The position numbers were made by a program, and so were the translations under genes. From the NCBI GenBank assembly GCA_021432635.1, contig MU270146.1, positions 1 through 64,000 of the forward strand: DNA of 64,000 nt, written 5' to 3'. The stretch comes from Thozetella sp. PMI_491 (taxonomy: Eukaryota > Ascomycota > Sordariomycetes > Chaetosphaeriales > Chaetosphaeriaceae). The number at the start of each line of letters is the position of its first letter. Position 1 is the first letter of the stretch. The notes beneath the pieces were generated by a model. The model made no database searches. It saw only the letters and a program-made list of their open reading frames with translations, and was not told the origin of the DNA. Shown piece after piece: positions 11,669 through 21,628 of this stretch.

Positions 11669-12515
11669 GAGGGTCAATTGTGGGCCCCGGGTACATGCGT
11701 CTTGGCTGGTTGATGGTATGGACGCGGTTTTCGTGCAGCCCTTAAATTACCTAGACTGTGGGCCGTATGGCCCAAGTACCACAATACATCACAATGCCAC
11801 CTGTTGCAAAGTACCTCGACATTTTGCTGAAGTTCAGGCCGGTGTACCAGGTAATTAATACAGTATACTAAGTCAGCTTCAGCCAGCCACAGAAATGCGG
11901 TAGCTTGGATGGGTAGCGTTAAGCTATGGGAGCTGAAGAAATGTGCTATTTATTTGGTAGCGCTGGACGCGCGTAATGCTACCACATTGGGACCAAAATG
12001 CAGAAAGTCAAAGAAGGAAAGAAAATGACTGGCCCATTAATCACGCATGCAGGAGGCTTTTGTACAACTTGTAAATAGCTACGCTGCATGTGACTGGGCA
12101 CGGCATTTCCAACTCTCCGCCACAAGAAAAAGGGGACCGGGGTGCTTTGCATCAAGTCCAATGGTTGTCTCTCTTGGATGACAAAGATTTTGGTTGGCAG
12201 TGAGGTAGTCAGGTGGCATACAGATTGTATGCATGCAGGTATTCGCTTCCATACATCATGCATATATAGATCTTGCTTGGGGAGGCCTGCCTTGTTGAAG
12301 TGAGCAACGAAGGGCAAATCTGCCTGGCCCAGTCCTCAAGCCCTGACTGTACTGGGCAATCATGCTAGGCTGTCAGAATCGACTAATCAAATTGTGGATC
12401 TTTGCCAAATTTGCCGTTGCGTAACAAGAGGCAGTAGATACCGAAGCCGTCAATTGCCTGCTGCCATTGAATTCGAACCATTTCAGCCATAACACTCAAG
12501 CAGGTATTATCAAAT

Positions 12516-15047
12516 ATGACTTCGACAAAGCGTGCATTGCTCATCGGCAGTTCATTTGGCAATTTGCCTGGAACCGAGAACGATGTCAACACGATGTTCA
12601 GTGTCTTAGAGAATCGCGGATTTCAGACAGCCAATATCAAGACGCTCCTCGGAGCTAGCGCCACTCGCCAGAACATTCTGGATGCGTGGCAAGAGCTCAT
12701 ATCCGACAGCTCGGACGGTGATAGTGTGGTGATATACTACTCTGGGCACGGTGGATTGGCGGAAAGCAATGCCCCAAATCAGCATCCCGAAGCAGAGGTG
12801 GACGCGCCCAGGCGCATCCAATTCTTAGTCCCATCCGACTTTGACGAGAGCTTGGATAGCTGGACTGGAATCCTCGATGACGAGATTTCGAGACTATTGC
12901 TGGACACAACCACCAAGACTTCAAACGTAACGTATATTCTGGACTGCTGCCACTCGGCCCGACTTGGTCGGGACCCTGGGGATTTTCTCGCCTTGCCAAA
13001 AGCACTGTCAACAACCGACTACAACAGGGTATTGGAGCACAGGACTCGGCTCAAACAGTCCAACCGACTCCTCGAAGGCGACTGTTGGACAAACCCTGAC
13101 GTCGTTCGCATTGCTGCTGCAGCCGATGTCGAGTCGGCATGGCAATATAAGAACGCCGCCAATCAGTACGTGGGTATACTTACGGAGAAGCTTTTCGGTG
13201 TCATCAGCAACCCAGCTGCAAGGTCTTCTTGGCGAAATATCATGCTCGAGGTGAGTGCCCTGGTTGAGAGCATGCCTTTCAACGACCAGAAGCCACAGCA
13301 ACCACGATCCGCAGGTGCGGATACCCGCATTCCATTTTCGATGGAGAGAGATTGGTCTCGGGCATTTGTTGCAGAAATTCGCGATGATAGTACCGCCATC
13401 CAAGGCGGTCGGGTCCATGGCATCCACAAAGAAGACACTTTCGAATTGACACCGTTCTTATCCGGCGAGGCCGCTAACATCAATGCTGTCGCCGATATTG
13501 CAACTGTCACGGTCGAGGAAGTCAATGGCTTCACCGCTGAGGCGTCTTCCGTCCCTGGGAACTTCCCCGGCCGCTGGGCAATGGCGCGACCTCGTCATCG
13601 TCACCATCGCTGGCCAGTCGCGTTCCCAGGCAAACTGACGCACATCCAAGAACTAGTAGATTCTTCGGGCATTTTCAAGGGCTGTGAGGCTAATGAAGAA
13701 GCTGTTGTGGAATTCCAGTTGTCAGAGGGCCAGAATCAGGTAATTCTGTACGGCCGGGGCGTACAACTTGGATCAGCGCCGTCAAAGACCGACTCAGACA
13801 TCGAAGAACTTTTCACTGTGGCTCGCAGATTTGCTCAGGCACAGGATCTCCTTTCATTTGAGAGGGGCATTGACGATGAAGAGTTTGGGCCCGATGTGGA
13901 GGTTGAACTCGGTGTAGTCCGCAGCGGCGAAGAGGAATTACGAACCACCTATAAAACAAAGTAAGCGCTACGCATCCATGCTGCAAGATAATATCACTTA
14001 AATATAGCTCTAGATCAACTGCTCAATCTGAGCCTCTTCATCTCAAAACCGGTGACGAATACTATATACGGCTTACTTACAAGGGAGAGATGAAGGTCTA
14101 TATATCTGTATTTCGAGTCGATGCCGCCGGCAAGACTACCCATGTGTCCCGTTCGTGGGATAGGGGTATTGGCCTCTCTTCGGAGCGGCGTCACCAGCCT
14201 CTCAAGGCCGGAAGTCGCGAACCTCGTCCTCCCGGAATATCCATCGGATGGCCCAAATGTATACCGACACACGGCTCTATCGACGAGACCTTTGTCTTTG
14301 TCATGACTAGTGAGGAGGTGGATCTAGGCTTTCTTGAGACGGCATCCCCACAGGATTATGTGTTCGCCAAATCTCGTGGCACGCCGATCGCATTCTGGCG
14401 CACCATTACGCCTTACGATGTGGCACGTGTGCGATATGTACTCCATGCGCCCGAAGACGATCATGCCATAGATGAGCTCCAGCAACCGGTCACTGTCGCG
14501 GACCTCCCTAGCCCAGAGTCAACCAACGAGGGAGATCATCTTCACTCCCTTCTAAAGGAGACGGCAGTGGCGGCCAAGGGGTTCCTCGGCGCAGCTATCC
14601 GCACCTTGAGAGGTATACCGCCCTATGTATGGGTCATAAACGGACACACCGAGGAAATAACCGTTGTAATCTCAAAATATCGTCCACATCGGTTTCTGAG
14701 TGGCGGAGGGCTCAGCGTGTCTTCAACTGGCGTGGGGCTGGATATTTCCACCACGGTGCGTTGCTCTATGTTTGGACAGGTGTGAATGCGGCAGCTGACT
14801 TGTACTACAGACCTTTAACGTCCCTGCCACCACTAAAGTACTCGCCTCAAAATTAGAAGACCCCGAGAGATCCATAGCGGCTTTCCCTCTCTGGACGAGG
14901 AAGGATGGGTTCGGTGTTATTACTATATTCACAGGCAGTGACAAGGTCTTGTATATTGAGAATGACCAGGTGCCAATTGGCGCTAGAGTGTACTTCACGA
15001 ACCGGCCGGACTTGAGGATCGTGGAATATGATGAGCGGGAGGCCTAG
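12516..15047 (+). CDS. Caspase-like (peptidase C14) protein with DUF4384-like and unknown C-terminal modules, three exons
   Basis: Proposed exons are 12516-13960, 14014-14755 and 14811-15047, giving 807 residues. Residues 7-250 form a caspase/metacaspase-type domain: beta strand ALLIGS (7-12), catalytic His78 in YYSGHGG and catalytic Cys145 in ILDCCHS, so the dyad is intact. Residues about 280-420 look beta-rich; about 455-625 resemble DUF4384, as in other fungal caspase-DUF4384 proteins (EYYIRLTY, VYISVFRVDAAGK, ETFVFVMTSEEVDL). Residues about 683-800 are an unrecognised beta-rich module containing FPLWTRKDGFGV and IENDQVPIGA. The ATG has A at -3. The frame after each intron stays open to TAG at 15045. 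The gene converges on the TPR-CHAT gene 452 bp away. Cytosolic location is inferred from the lack of a signal peptide. The cleavage substrate is unknown. The alternative acceptor at 14007 would add two residues. Confidence 0.85.
13961..14013 (+). other. Intron 1 of the caspase-like gene
   Basis: Donor GTAAGC at 13961; acceptor TAG ending at 14013 (53 nt) or at 14007 (47 nt). Both acceptors keep the frame. Without splicing the first exon stops at TAA 13962-13964, directly inside the donor. Downstream sequence (HLKTGDEYYIRL) continues the DUF4384-like region. Confidence 0.75.
14756..14810 (+). other. Intron 2 of the caspase-like gene
   Basis: Donor GTGCGT at 14756, branch-like GCTGAC at 14793-14798 and acceptor ACAG ending at 14810 give 55 nt, a usual length in filamentous fungi. 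Splicing is at a codon boundary and opens a further 78 codons ending at TAG 15045-15047. A shorter alternative donor GTGTGA at 14780 would leave only 31 nt. Confidence 0.8.
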
Positions 15048-15499
15048 CTGACCAGTCTGGATTTGTATTTCATTATCATCTTGAATACTGCGACTTTGAT
15101 AAGCCTAGTGCCTCGCGTACCAATTCTGTGAACAGCTCACGAGACGGCTCAGCTTGAATGAACAGAAGGTAAAGGAAAGCAGTCACAGTGTAGTGTCCAG
15201 TCCTATCGCGGCGTCAAGCAGGATTATGGCACCACCGTAATAGCTCAAGCACCCACTTTGTCGTAAATTCACTTGCAAACTCGCTCTGAAGTATTGCCGT
15301 TGTAAAATATAGAGCAATATCCTACGCAAAGGGATGATTCGTACACATCTCCGAAGAAAGGCTCTGTAAATTCAATTATCAAAGCGTATGAAAACCTGCA
15401 AGTCGATCTTTGCGTTATTGAACCATAAACTCTTGATGCGTAGCATATTCACCTAGCCCAGAGAACACTATTACAAATCAGGTTTTCAAACGATTCCAG
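15048..15499. other. Convergent intergenic region
   Basis: The stretch between two genes facing each other; it must hold both 3' untranslated regions. No further gene or repeat is evident. Confidence 0.6.
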
Positions 15500-18400
15500 C
15501 TAGGCTCCAACATGAATATAAGCGGCCCAAACCGAAGGGTCACCTTCACACCGCGTTGCATAGCCAACTCCCCAGTTATTACCACTCGTTTCGTATCGTA
15601 GATTCCTCGCAGCATTGTGAACGCCTAGTGCTACAGACCTACTGTTCCACCCTTCTCTAATAGTTTTATAGACTTCCCTCGCAACACCCACCGAGTGGGC
15701 ATCGTCAATTTCCCACAGCGAACCAACGACATGTGGAAAGCCTGCCAGCTGACATGCGCTTACCAAATGTATTGTCTCGTCTTGTAAGTTTGCAGCTTTG
15801 CTCTCCCCCGTCGAACAGGCCGAGAGATAGGCGAGCCAGGGGGGTTTCTGATACAGCCTCAATTCCATGAGATCTTTGACTGTCAATGGGTTCTCTGCCC
15901 AATCATTGAAGAGCAGACAGCTTTTCGAAGGATCTAATGGGTGTGATAGGCTGTGACCAGCAAAATGGAGAATCGTGCAGGAACCCAACCGGCTCATCAC
16001 GGCCTCTTTTCGCGGCTGCTGCAGTGTCTCGGTTTGCATCGAAGGACGTAGCAGTGCGGCCGCGTCTTTCACCTCTCGCTCGGCACATCTCAAATCTCCG
16101 GGCCTGAGATGCGCGATCCAGGGCGTTGTGCGCATCGAAGCAAAAAGAGCCTTGTTAGATCCATGGACGAAACTCTTTTGCTCTTCGCTCTGACGCGCAT
16201 AGATCAGCGCCTTGATAGATGGACTGTATGAAGATATCACTCTATCAATCACAGTCTCTGAGGAATGAGTGTTGTGGATACCGGCGGCGTGGAGTGGAAA
16301 CCGACTCATCAAGCCAGTTGGGATCCACCAAACGCGAGGCCAGTCCCCGGTCGGCGTCTCGCGAAACCCGAGTTCGTCTAACACATCACACGCCGTAGTC
16401 TTCCAAAGCCATTCTAATAATCTCGTCGATATGGGCTCCCTGGCTTTCGCCCTGATGTGGGAATAATGTAGCTCCGGAAGAGGCAATTGCGAAATACCAT
16501 TTGGTCTGATGATAAGTGCATGGCATTCATAACGGCTGACATTAATCATGACGATAGGCCCCAGGGACGCAGCGTTCATCAATTCCTGTGCTTCGAAAGG
16601 CTGAAGAAAGTTTTGGAAATTAGGCAGGCCTCGGATTTCTTTTATAATAGTCTGTAAGCCAAGGCTCGCATCGTGCCGACTTCGCTTCGATATAGGCGTT
16701 TGTTCTATTGTGGGTGCCGGTAGAGGAGAGTCTGAGTCTAGTTCTAGCCGGAGTTGTTCAAACCTCTCTGCCATATCTGGATATAGGTCACGTAGATCTC
16801 TCAGATCCGTCCGCGTTTCGAATTGCAGGCCCATGATAACACCTCGACCTATCTCGAGAAACTTCACCGCATTCGGCGCACCGTTTTCCTGTCCGTCTTT
16901 GAGGGCTGCCGTCGCAGCCAGAGAAGCTAGCCCGGAGAACTCGGCTAGCATATGTTGCTGGTCATCCTGGCGTAAGGCCCGCGGACTGACAGCTGGAAGG
17001 AGGCCCACGGCTTCTGCCATAACGGCATGAATCTTGGCCCAGTCCGCACGCATCAGTAGCAGCTCAGTGGCTTGCAGTGCTGCTCGGATTCGGTCTCGCG
17101 GTGGCGCAGCGGGCAGGTTCAGGGCTTCCTCTGATCGGCTGATAGCGCTTTCCAAGTCGTCTGGGTTACCTCCATACACGAATCTGGATCCAAGGAAATG
17201 GCCCCAGTTGATCAATATTTGGACCAAGCTCTGATTCAGATGAGCAACGGCAGCGGCCTCTTCTTCTCTGAGAATGGCCATGTTCAAGTCGTCGACACTA
17301 TTTGTTTTCTGGAACCTTAGGAAAAGTGCTGTGGCTATATTGCCCAACCTGGCGGCTTTCTCTGTGTGGCCCTGAGGTGTGACAGCTATGGCTTCTTCCG
17401 ACCTTTGAATAGCCTTTTCTATGTCATTTAGATTGCCGAATTTTTCAAATCTGCGGGACAGTGAAGCGGACAGGTTCGACAATATGCGTGTTCTCTCGGG
17501 ATGGTCTTCAGGTATACTATTCGCGGCTTTCTCTCCTAAATCGACAGCCTGGTTCAGGTCGCTCGGCTCGCCTGTCTTCTCGGAACTTAAAAGATATGAG
17601 ATGGCTAGGTTCATCAATGCTGTACCGCTGCCGGGGTAGCCGGAAGGCAAAATATTCACAGCTTCCTTTCCTCTGCTGATAGCCATGTTCAAGTCGTTAA
17701 TGTCTCCTGTCCGTTCAAACCTGACACGGAATGCATCACCAAGGTTGGACAACAGGCGTAGCCTATCAGTGTGGTTGTTCGACATGGTACGGAGAGCTTC
17801 CTCTCCTGTAGTGATTGCTTTGTTCAGGTCCAACATATCACTGGTCAGCTGAAATCTATATCGAAGGGACAAGCTGAGGTTGTTTAGCGCATTTGGCCTA
17901 TGCGTGTGTACTTGAGGTGTGGCAGCCACGTCGTCTTGTTGTATACTGATGGCCTTGTCTAGGTCGCTTACATTTCCCGTCAACTCAAACCTCCGGTAAA
18001 GGGAGGTTCCAAGTTCAGAAAGCATATAGACTCTGTCCGGGTCATCACAAGGAGCGGTAGCTACGGCTTCTTCCCCTCTGTTGACTGCCTTGTTTATGTC
18101 CTCTAGCTGCCCTGTCCGGTCAAAGCGAGAATTAAGAGCACCGCCTAGCTTGAATGCCACATATGCTCTCCTCGGGCAGCTGCGAGGCGTTATGGAAAGA
18201 GCTTCTTCGGCTCTGTCGATGGCGTCGTCCAGGTCACCCGGAAGACCCGTCGTCTCAAATCTTTTCAAATAGCATCCGGATAGATTGCTCAATCTGCTTC
18301 CTCTATCCGCATGGCGGCTAGGTGTGGTAGCAATGGCCTCCTTTCCTTTGTTAATGGCTTCGTCCAGATCGCCAATACTACCACTCTGATGGAATCTTGT

Positions 18401-20038
18401 CGTGAGCGAAAGACTCATATTTGACAGTATGCATGCTCTATCCGGATAGTCAGGAGGGGCAAGAGCAGCAGCTTCTTCTTCTCTGCTTATGGCCTGATCT
18501 AAGTCTCTCTGGTTGCCGAATCTCTGAAACTTCTTCGAAAGAGCAGACCCTAGGTTGACCAAGACCGGTACTCTGTCTTTGTGCTTTTGAGGTGTGATAG
18601 ACAGGGCTTCTTCTCCTCTGCTGATGGCTTTGTCCAAGTCGTCTGCATTGCCTTTCCGTGTGAACCTGCTCAGGAACGAACCGCAGAGATTCGACAATAC
18701 TCTTGCTCTCTCCGCACTCCCACTTGCAATCATGTCCACTGCTTCCTCTGTGCTGATGGCCGTGTCTAAATCGCGCAAGTCGCCCGTTCTGTCGAAGCGA
18801 GTCGAAAGGAGAGAGCCTAAATTGATGATTGCCGTTCCTCTAAATGGATGACCATGGGGCGTGGCAGCCGCGGCTTCCTCTTCGCGGCTGATGGCCTTAT
18901 TCAGGTCGTATAAGTCGTCCGTCCTCTGAAATTTGGCTACCAGGGCTGCATTCAAGTTGTTCAACACGCTCGCCCTGTCCGGATAATCATATGCCATGAC
19001 CGCCATGGCTTCTTCTCCCCTGCGAATAGCCTGGTCTAGGTCGTTTGCATCATTCCCCCTCTGAAATCTGAGAAAAAAGCAAGAACCCAAGTTGCTCAGC
19101 AGTCCGGTTTTACTTGGATCTTCGTCGGACATGGTAGTCAGAGCCTTTTCCCCTGTGGCAATTGACATGTTTAAGTCGCTCAGTTGATCTGTCTTGCGAA
19201 ACAGGCGTAAAGACCCGGTGCTGAGGCTAGCTAGCAATGCTGCTCCGCGTGGGCGTTGGTGAGGCATCCCACTGAGAATTTCTCGCGGTGCGGCAAGGCG
19301 CTGTGATGTTGCAGACGCCGTTGGTGTTTGCCCAGTAATGGCGAAGAAACGGTTCCGATCGTCCGATGACCCGGTCTGTTCAAATCGCCTGGCCAGTAAA
19401 TATCCAAGGCCCGCCAAGCACATAAGTCGATGAGGTTTATCGGCAGATGCAGCCTTCAGGGCTTGACCGTAGATTTCTATGGCACGGTTCAGATCGTTTG
19501 CTGCACCTGTCCATTCTGATCGACTATCCCACATAGTTGCGACAAAATACATCCTAGAAAGTCGATCGGGGTGTGTGGTAGGTGTGGCCTCCAGTGCGTC
19601 TTCAGCACACTTGACGGCGCCATAGAGATCGCACTTAGCCCAGGTCCGTTGAAATCGCCCTACGAGTTTGCTTGCAAGGGAAATCAAGAGAGCCGCTCGA
19701 TTCGGGTGGTATAGAGGGGTAATTGACAAGGAGATCTGAGCTACTAGCACCAGATGACTGAGATCTTGGGCTCGACGGGTCTGGGAATATCTGGACTCCA
19801 GAACAGCCGTCAATTGCTCAAGCATGGCAATTATAGTAGGATATCCGACCGTAGCCATGTTATTGGCTCTATACTCCGCTGTCGGAACTCCGTGGTTTAT
19901 TTCCCTCTGCTGTGTTGAATTCACTACCGATTGAGGACTCAACTTCTTGCAGAAGGTGTCCTCGGCTCGGTCTATGTAGTCGTACCTTGGCAGGGAGCAA
20001 CAATACCACGAGAGCAAATCAAATTCGGGTCGACTCAT
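15500..20038 (-). CDS. TPR-CHAT protein (TPR repeat array with C-terminal CHAT caspase-like protease)
   Basis: A single uninterrupted 1512-codon frame. Residues about 70-960 hold roughly 19 degenerate TPR-like units of ~46 residues, each with a core such as DLDKAISRGEEAL and a following HPDRA..LSNLG..L..RF; the third is badly degenerate. Residues about 1190-1512 form a CHAT domain (caspase HetF associated with TPRs): His1362 in LHFAGHS and Cys1408 in YLSACSTGE are the expected dyad, so it is probably an active clan-CD cysteine protease. No membrane segment or signal peptide is seen. Translation may start at Met61 (19858), where the helical region begins; residues 1-60 are less convincing. TPR arrays usually bind partners, and in prokaryotes TPR-CHAT proteins act in regulated proteolysis and cell suicide. 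A role with the convergent caspase-like gene is inference. Confidence 0.9.
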   Translation of the reverse strand: MSRPEFDLLSWYCCSLPRYDYIDRAEDTFCKKLSPQSVVNSTQQREINHGVPTAEYRANNMATVGYPTIIAMLEQLTAVLESRYSQTRRAQDLSHLVLVAQISLSITPLYHPNRAALLISLASKLVGRFQRTWAKCDLYGAVKCAEDALEATPTTHPDRLSRMYFVATMWDSRSEWTGAANDLNRAIEIYGQALKAASADKPHRLMCLAGLGYLLARRFEQTGSSDDRNRFFAITGQTPTASATSQRLAAPREILSGMPHQRPRGAALLASLSTGSLRLFRKTDQLSDLNMSIATGEKALTTMSDEDPSKTGLLSNLGSCFFLRFQRGNDANDLDQAIRRGEEAMAVMAYDYPDRASVLNNLNAALVAKFQRTDDLYDLNKAISREEEAAAATPHGHPFRGTAIINLGSLLSTRFDRTGDLRDLDTAISTEEAVDMIASGSAERARVLSNLCGSFLSRFTRKGNADDLDKAISRGEEALSITPQKHKDRVPVLVNLGSALSKKFQRFGNQRDLDQAISREEEAAALAPPDYPDRACILSNMSLSLTTRFHQSGSIGDLDEAINKGKEAIATTPSRHADRGSRLSNLSGCYLKRFETTGLPGDLDDAIDRAEEALSITPRSCPRRAYVAFKLGGALNSRFDRTGQLEDINKAVNRGEEAVATAPCDDPDRVYMLSELGTSLYRRFELTGNVSDLDKAISIQQDDVAATPQVHTHRPNALNNLSLSLRYRFQLTSDMLDLNKAITTGEEALRTMSNNHTDRLRLLSNLGDAFRVRFERTGDINDLNMAISRGKEAVNILPSGYPGSGTALMNLAISYLLSSEKTGEPSDLNQAVDLGEKAANSIPEDHPERTRILSNLSASLSRRFEKFGNLNDIEKAIQRSEEAIAVTPQGHTEKAARLGNIATALFLRFQKTNSVDDLNMAILREEEAAAVAHLNQSLVQILINWGHFLGSRFVYGGNPDDLESAISRSEEALNLPAAPPRDRIRAALQATELLLMRADWAKIHAVMAEAVGLLPAVSPRALRQDDQQHMLAEFSGLASLAATAALKDGQENGAPNAVKFLEIGRGVIMGLQFETRTDLRDLRDLYPDMAERFEQLRLELDSDSPLPAPTIEQTPISKRSRHDASLGLQTIIKEIRGLPNFQNFLQPFEAQELMNAASLGPIVMINVSRYECHALIIRPNGISQLPLPELHYSHIRAKAREPISTRLLEWLWKTTACDVLDELGFRETPTGDWPRVWWIPTGLMSRFPLHAAGIHNTHSSETVIDRVISSYSPSIKALIYARQSEEQKSFVHGSNKALFASMRTTPWIAHLRPGDLRCAEREVKDAAALLRPSMQTETLQQPRKEAVMSRLGSCTILHFAGHSLSHPLDPSKSCLLFNDWAENPLTVKDLMELRLYQKPPWLAYLSACSTGESKAANLQDETIHLVSACQLAGFPHVVGSLWEIDDAHSVGVAREVYKTIREGWNSRSVALGVHNAARNLRYETSGNNWGVGYATRCEGDPSVWAAYIHVGA

Positions 20039-20815
20039 GCTTCCAAAACGCGACTAGCCAGGGCTACTGCATCTGTCGGCAGATAGACTGCCTCGAAATG
20101 CGGCGTTTGCCGTCTGACGGGCTTCCGCAGAGCCTTGTCGCTGTTGTTTGGGTACATACACAAGTGTATATATACATGCTTTATTGACAGAATCTGCGCA
20201 ATCACAGCCTAGACCCCCTCCAGATAGCGCAACCACGCAATTGGCACCGGTCATTCTTGGAGAGAAATGCTGTGCCTCAGCGAATGAACTTTGTGCAGAA
20301 ATCAGATGCAGATATGGTTCAGCTCAGGACAGTTTCGGTTTGAAGTTTCGATGTGGCAGTCACTGAGCAACCTTACTGGATCAGAGGCAATTGTCTCTCA
20401 GCCTATCAAGCGGGCCATACTATTCATGTGCTTCAGCTCATGCGATGCTGTGGAAACCTGGCAGCCACACGCCAGAATGTGACAAGTGATGAGGTTCAGC
20501 TCATGCGAAGAGTGTGAAACTAAGCAGCCACAGCCCAACCAGTGATGTTATTAGATTGGAGGCAATTTAGATTACAGTAGACTGGCATGGATTGGATTTG
20601 GATGGACTAGATTTTGTACCAGAAATATTTAGATTGGATTGGATCAACTGGCTCTCTAGAGCCCCTAGAGCTTTGGTTTAACCTGATTTGGCAACGCGTT
20701 AAGCAAAAGGGCTAATAAACGTGCCTACCACCGTCCTAGAATAGTTAGTCCATCCAAATACTATGTAACCTACCTACGAAAAGCAAGAAAACAATATTTT
20801 TCCTACTAAAATTCT
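20039..20815. other. Intergenic region between TPR-CHAT and the HET pseudogene
   Basis: Upstream of the minus-strand TPR-CHAT gene, so probably its promoter. It contains a two-copy ~57-bp direct repeat, listed separately. Sequence becomes more A/T-rich toward 20815. No gene recognised. Confidence 0.55.
20433..20545. repeat. Two-copy direct repeat of about 57 bp
   Basis: TTCAGCTCATGCGA...TGTGGAAAC...GCAGCCACA...AGTGATG at 20433-20490 recurs at 20493-20545 (TTCAGCTCATGCGA...GTGTGAAAC...GCAGCCACA...AGTGATG) with substitutions and small gaps. Confidence 0.7.
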
Positions 20816-21628
20816 TTGGAAAAGCGCGCTAGATATATATATCTATTAAAGTACTATCAACATTCAGAGGCCCTAGGCTTAGTCACTAGCAACACCATCT
20901 CTAAAATAGGATCGATTGATGTGACGGGAGTATTTACTCATGACCTTGGATATCATTTCATCTGGATCGACGCACTTTGCATGGTGCAAGATGATCCTGA
21001 TGACTGGAATACAGAGGCATACAAGATGCAGTGGATATACCAAGGCGCAACTTTGACCTTGTCAGCGGCCGCTGGCAAAAACTACGCAGCGGGACTTTTT
21101 CCCGATAGAAACTCAACGGTGAGGTCGGAGCCGGTTTCCATGCAGCTTATCACCGAAGAGATCGGCGGCGACACCAACGTGGAGATAATCCCTAATTCCC
21201 GCGCAAACCTGCCGCGAAATCTGTCTCTTGTTCTCCAATGGGACGGACACGAGCTCCTGCCACCCCATATCCGCGCAAGAGACTATCTCTCGACGCGCGG
21301 CTGGATTCTCCAGGAGCGCATACTTTCTCCTGCACTCGTGCACTTCGCTGCTACCGACACCATATGGGAATGCCGAGAGTGCTGCATCAGCGAAACGGGT
21401 GATCGATCGACAACCATTAACAAATTTTTCAAAGGCGTACGGACGATCAACGCGGGGGGCATGGAGAGCGACGACAACGAGCAGACTTGGCACCGCCGCT
21501 GGCTCAACGTTGTCGTCAACTACTCCGAGAGGCAGCTGGCCTATGTCTATGGAATTTGGCCGGTGAAGAACCCATTTCGCAGAGTTCAGCGAGTTAGTTG
21601 GGGTATTAGCTTAAACTCCCTCACATAG
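20816..21628 (+). pseudogene. HET-domain protein, truncated and internally deleted
   Basis: The 270-residue frame carries the HET (heterokaryon incompatibility) signature: GYHFIWIDALCMVQDD (residues about 45-60), EAYKMQWIYQGATLTLSAAA and STRGWILQERILSPALVHF. The N-terminal HET motif (usually L-S-Y-C-W-G) is degraded to LLKYYQ. The segment between IDVTG and THDLGY lacks the usual LP-TF-DA block of about a dozen residues. After YSERQLAY the sequence leaves the family pattern (usually D-K-L-P-A-L-S-G-L-A) and stops. HET domains trigger cell death in fungal non-self recognition; this copy is probably non-functional, unless a spliced form I cannot see exists. It is divergent to TPR-CHAT, 777 bp away. 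Confidence 0.75.

Larger units (their letters stand above)
10837..12515. other. Intergenic region upstream of the caspase-like gene
   Basis: Ordinary base composition. Apart from the 14-bp minisatellite and the inverted repeat listed separately, I see no gene. Short open frames here show no recognisable domain, overlap one another and lack homopolymer- or splice-based support. The last few hundred bases presumably contain the promoter of the gene at 12516; no specific element was identified. Confidence 0.6.

Noticed and set aside
10697-12821. Short open frames of 60-140 codons on both strands before and over the start of the caspase gene
   Set aside because: They overlap repeats or the real gene, have no recognisable domain and no consistent splice or start support.
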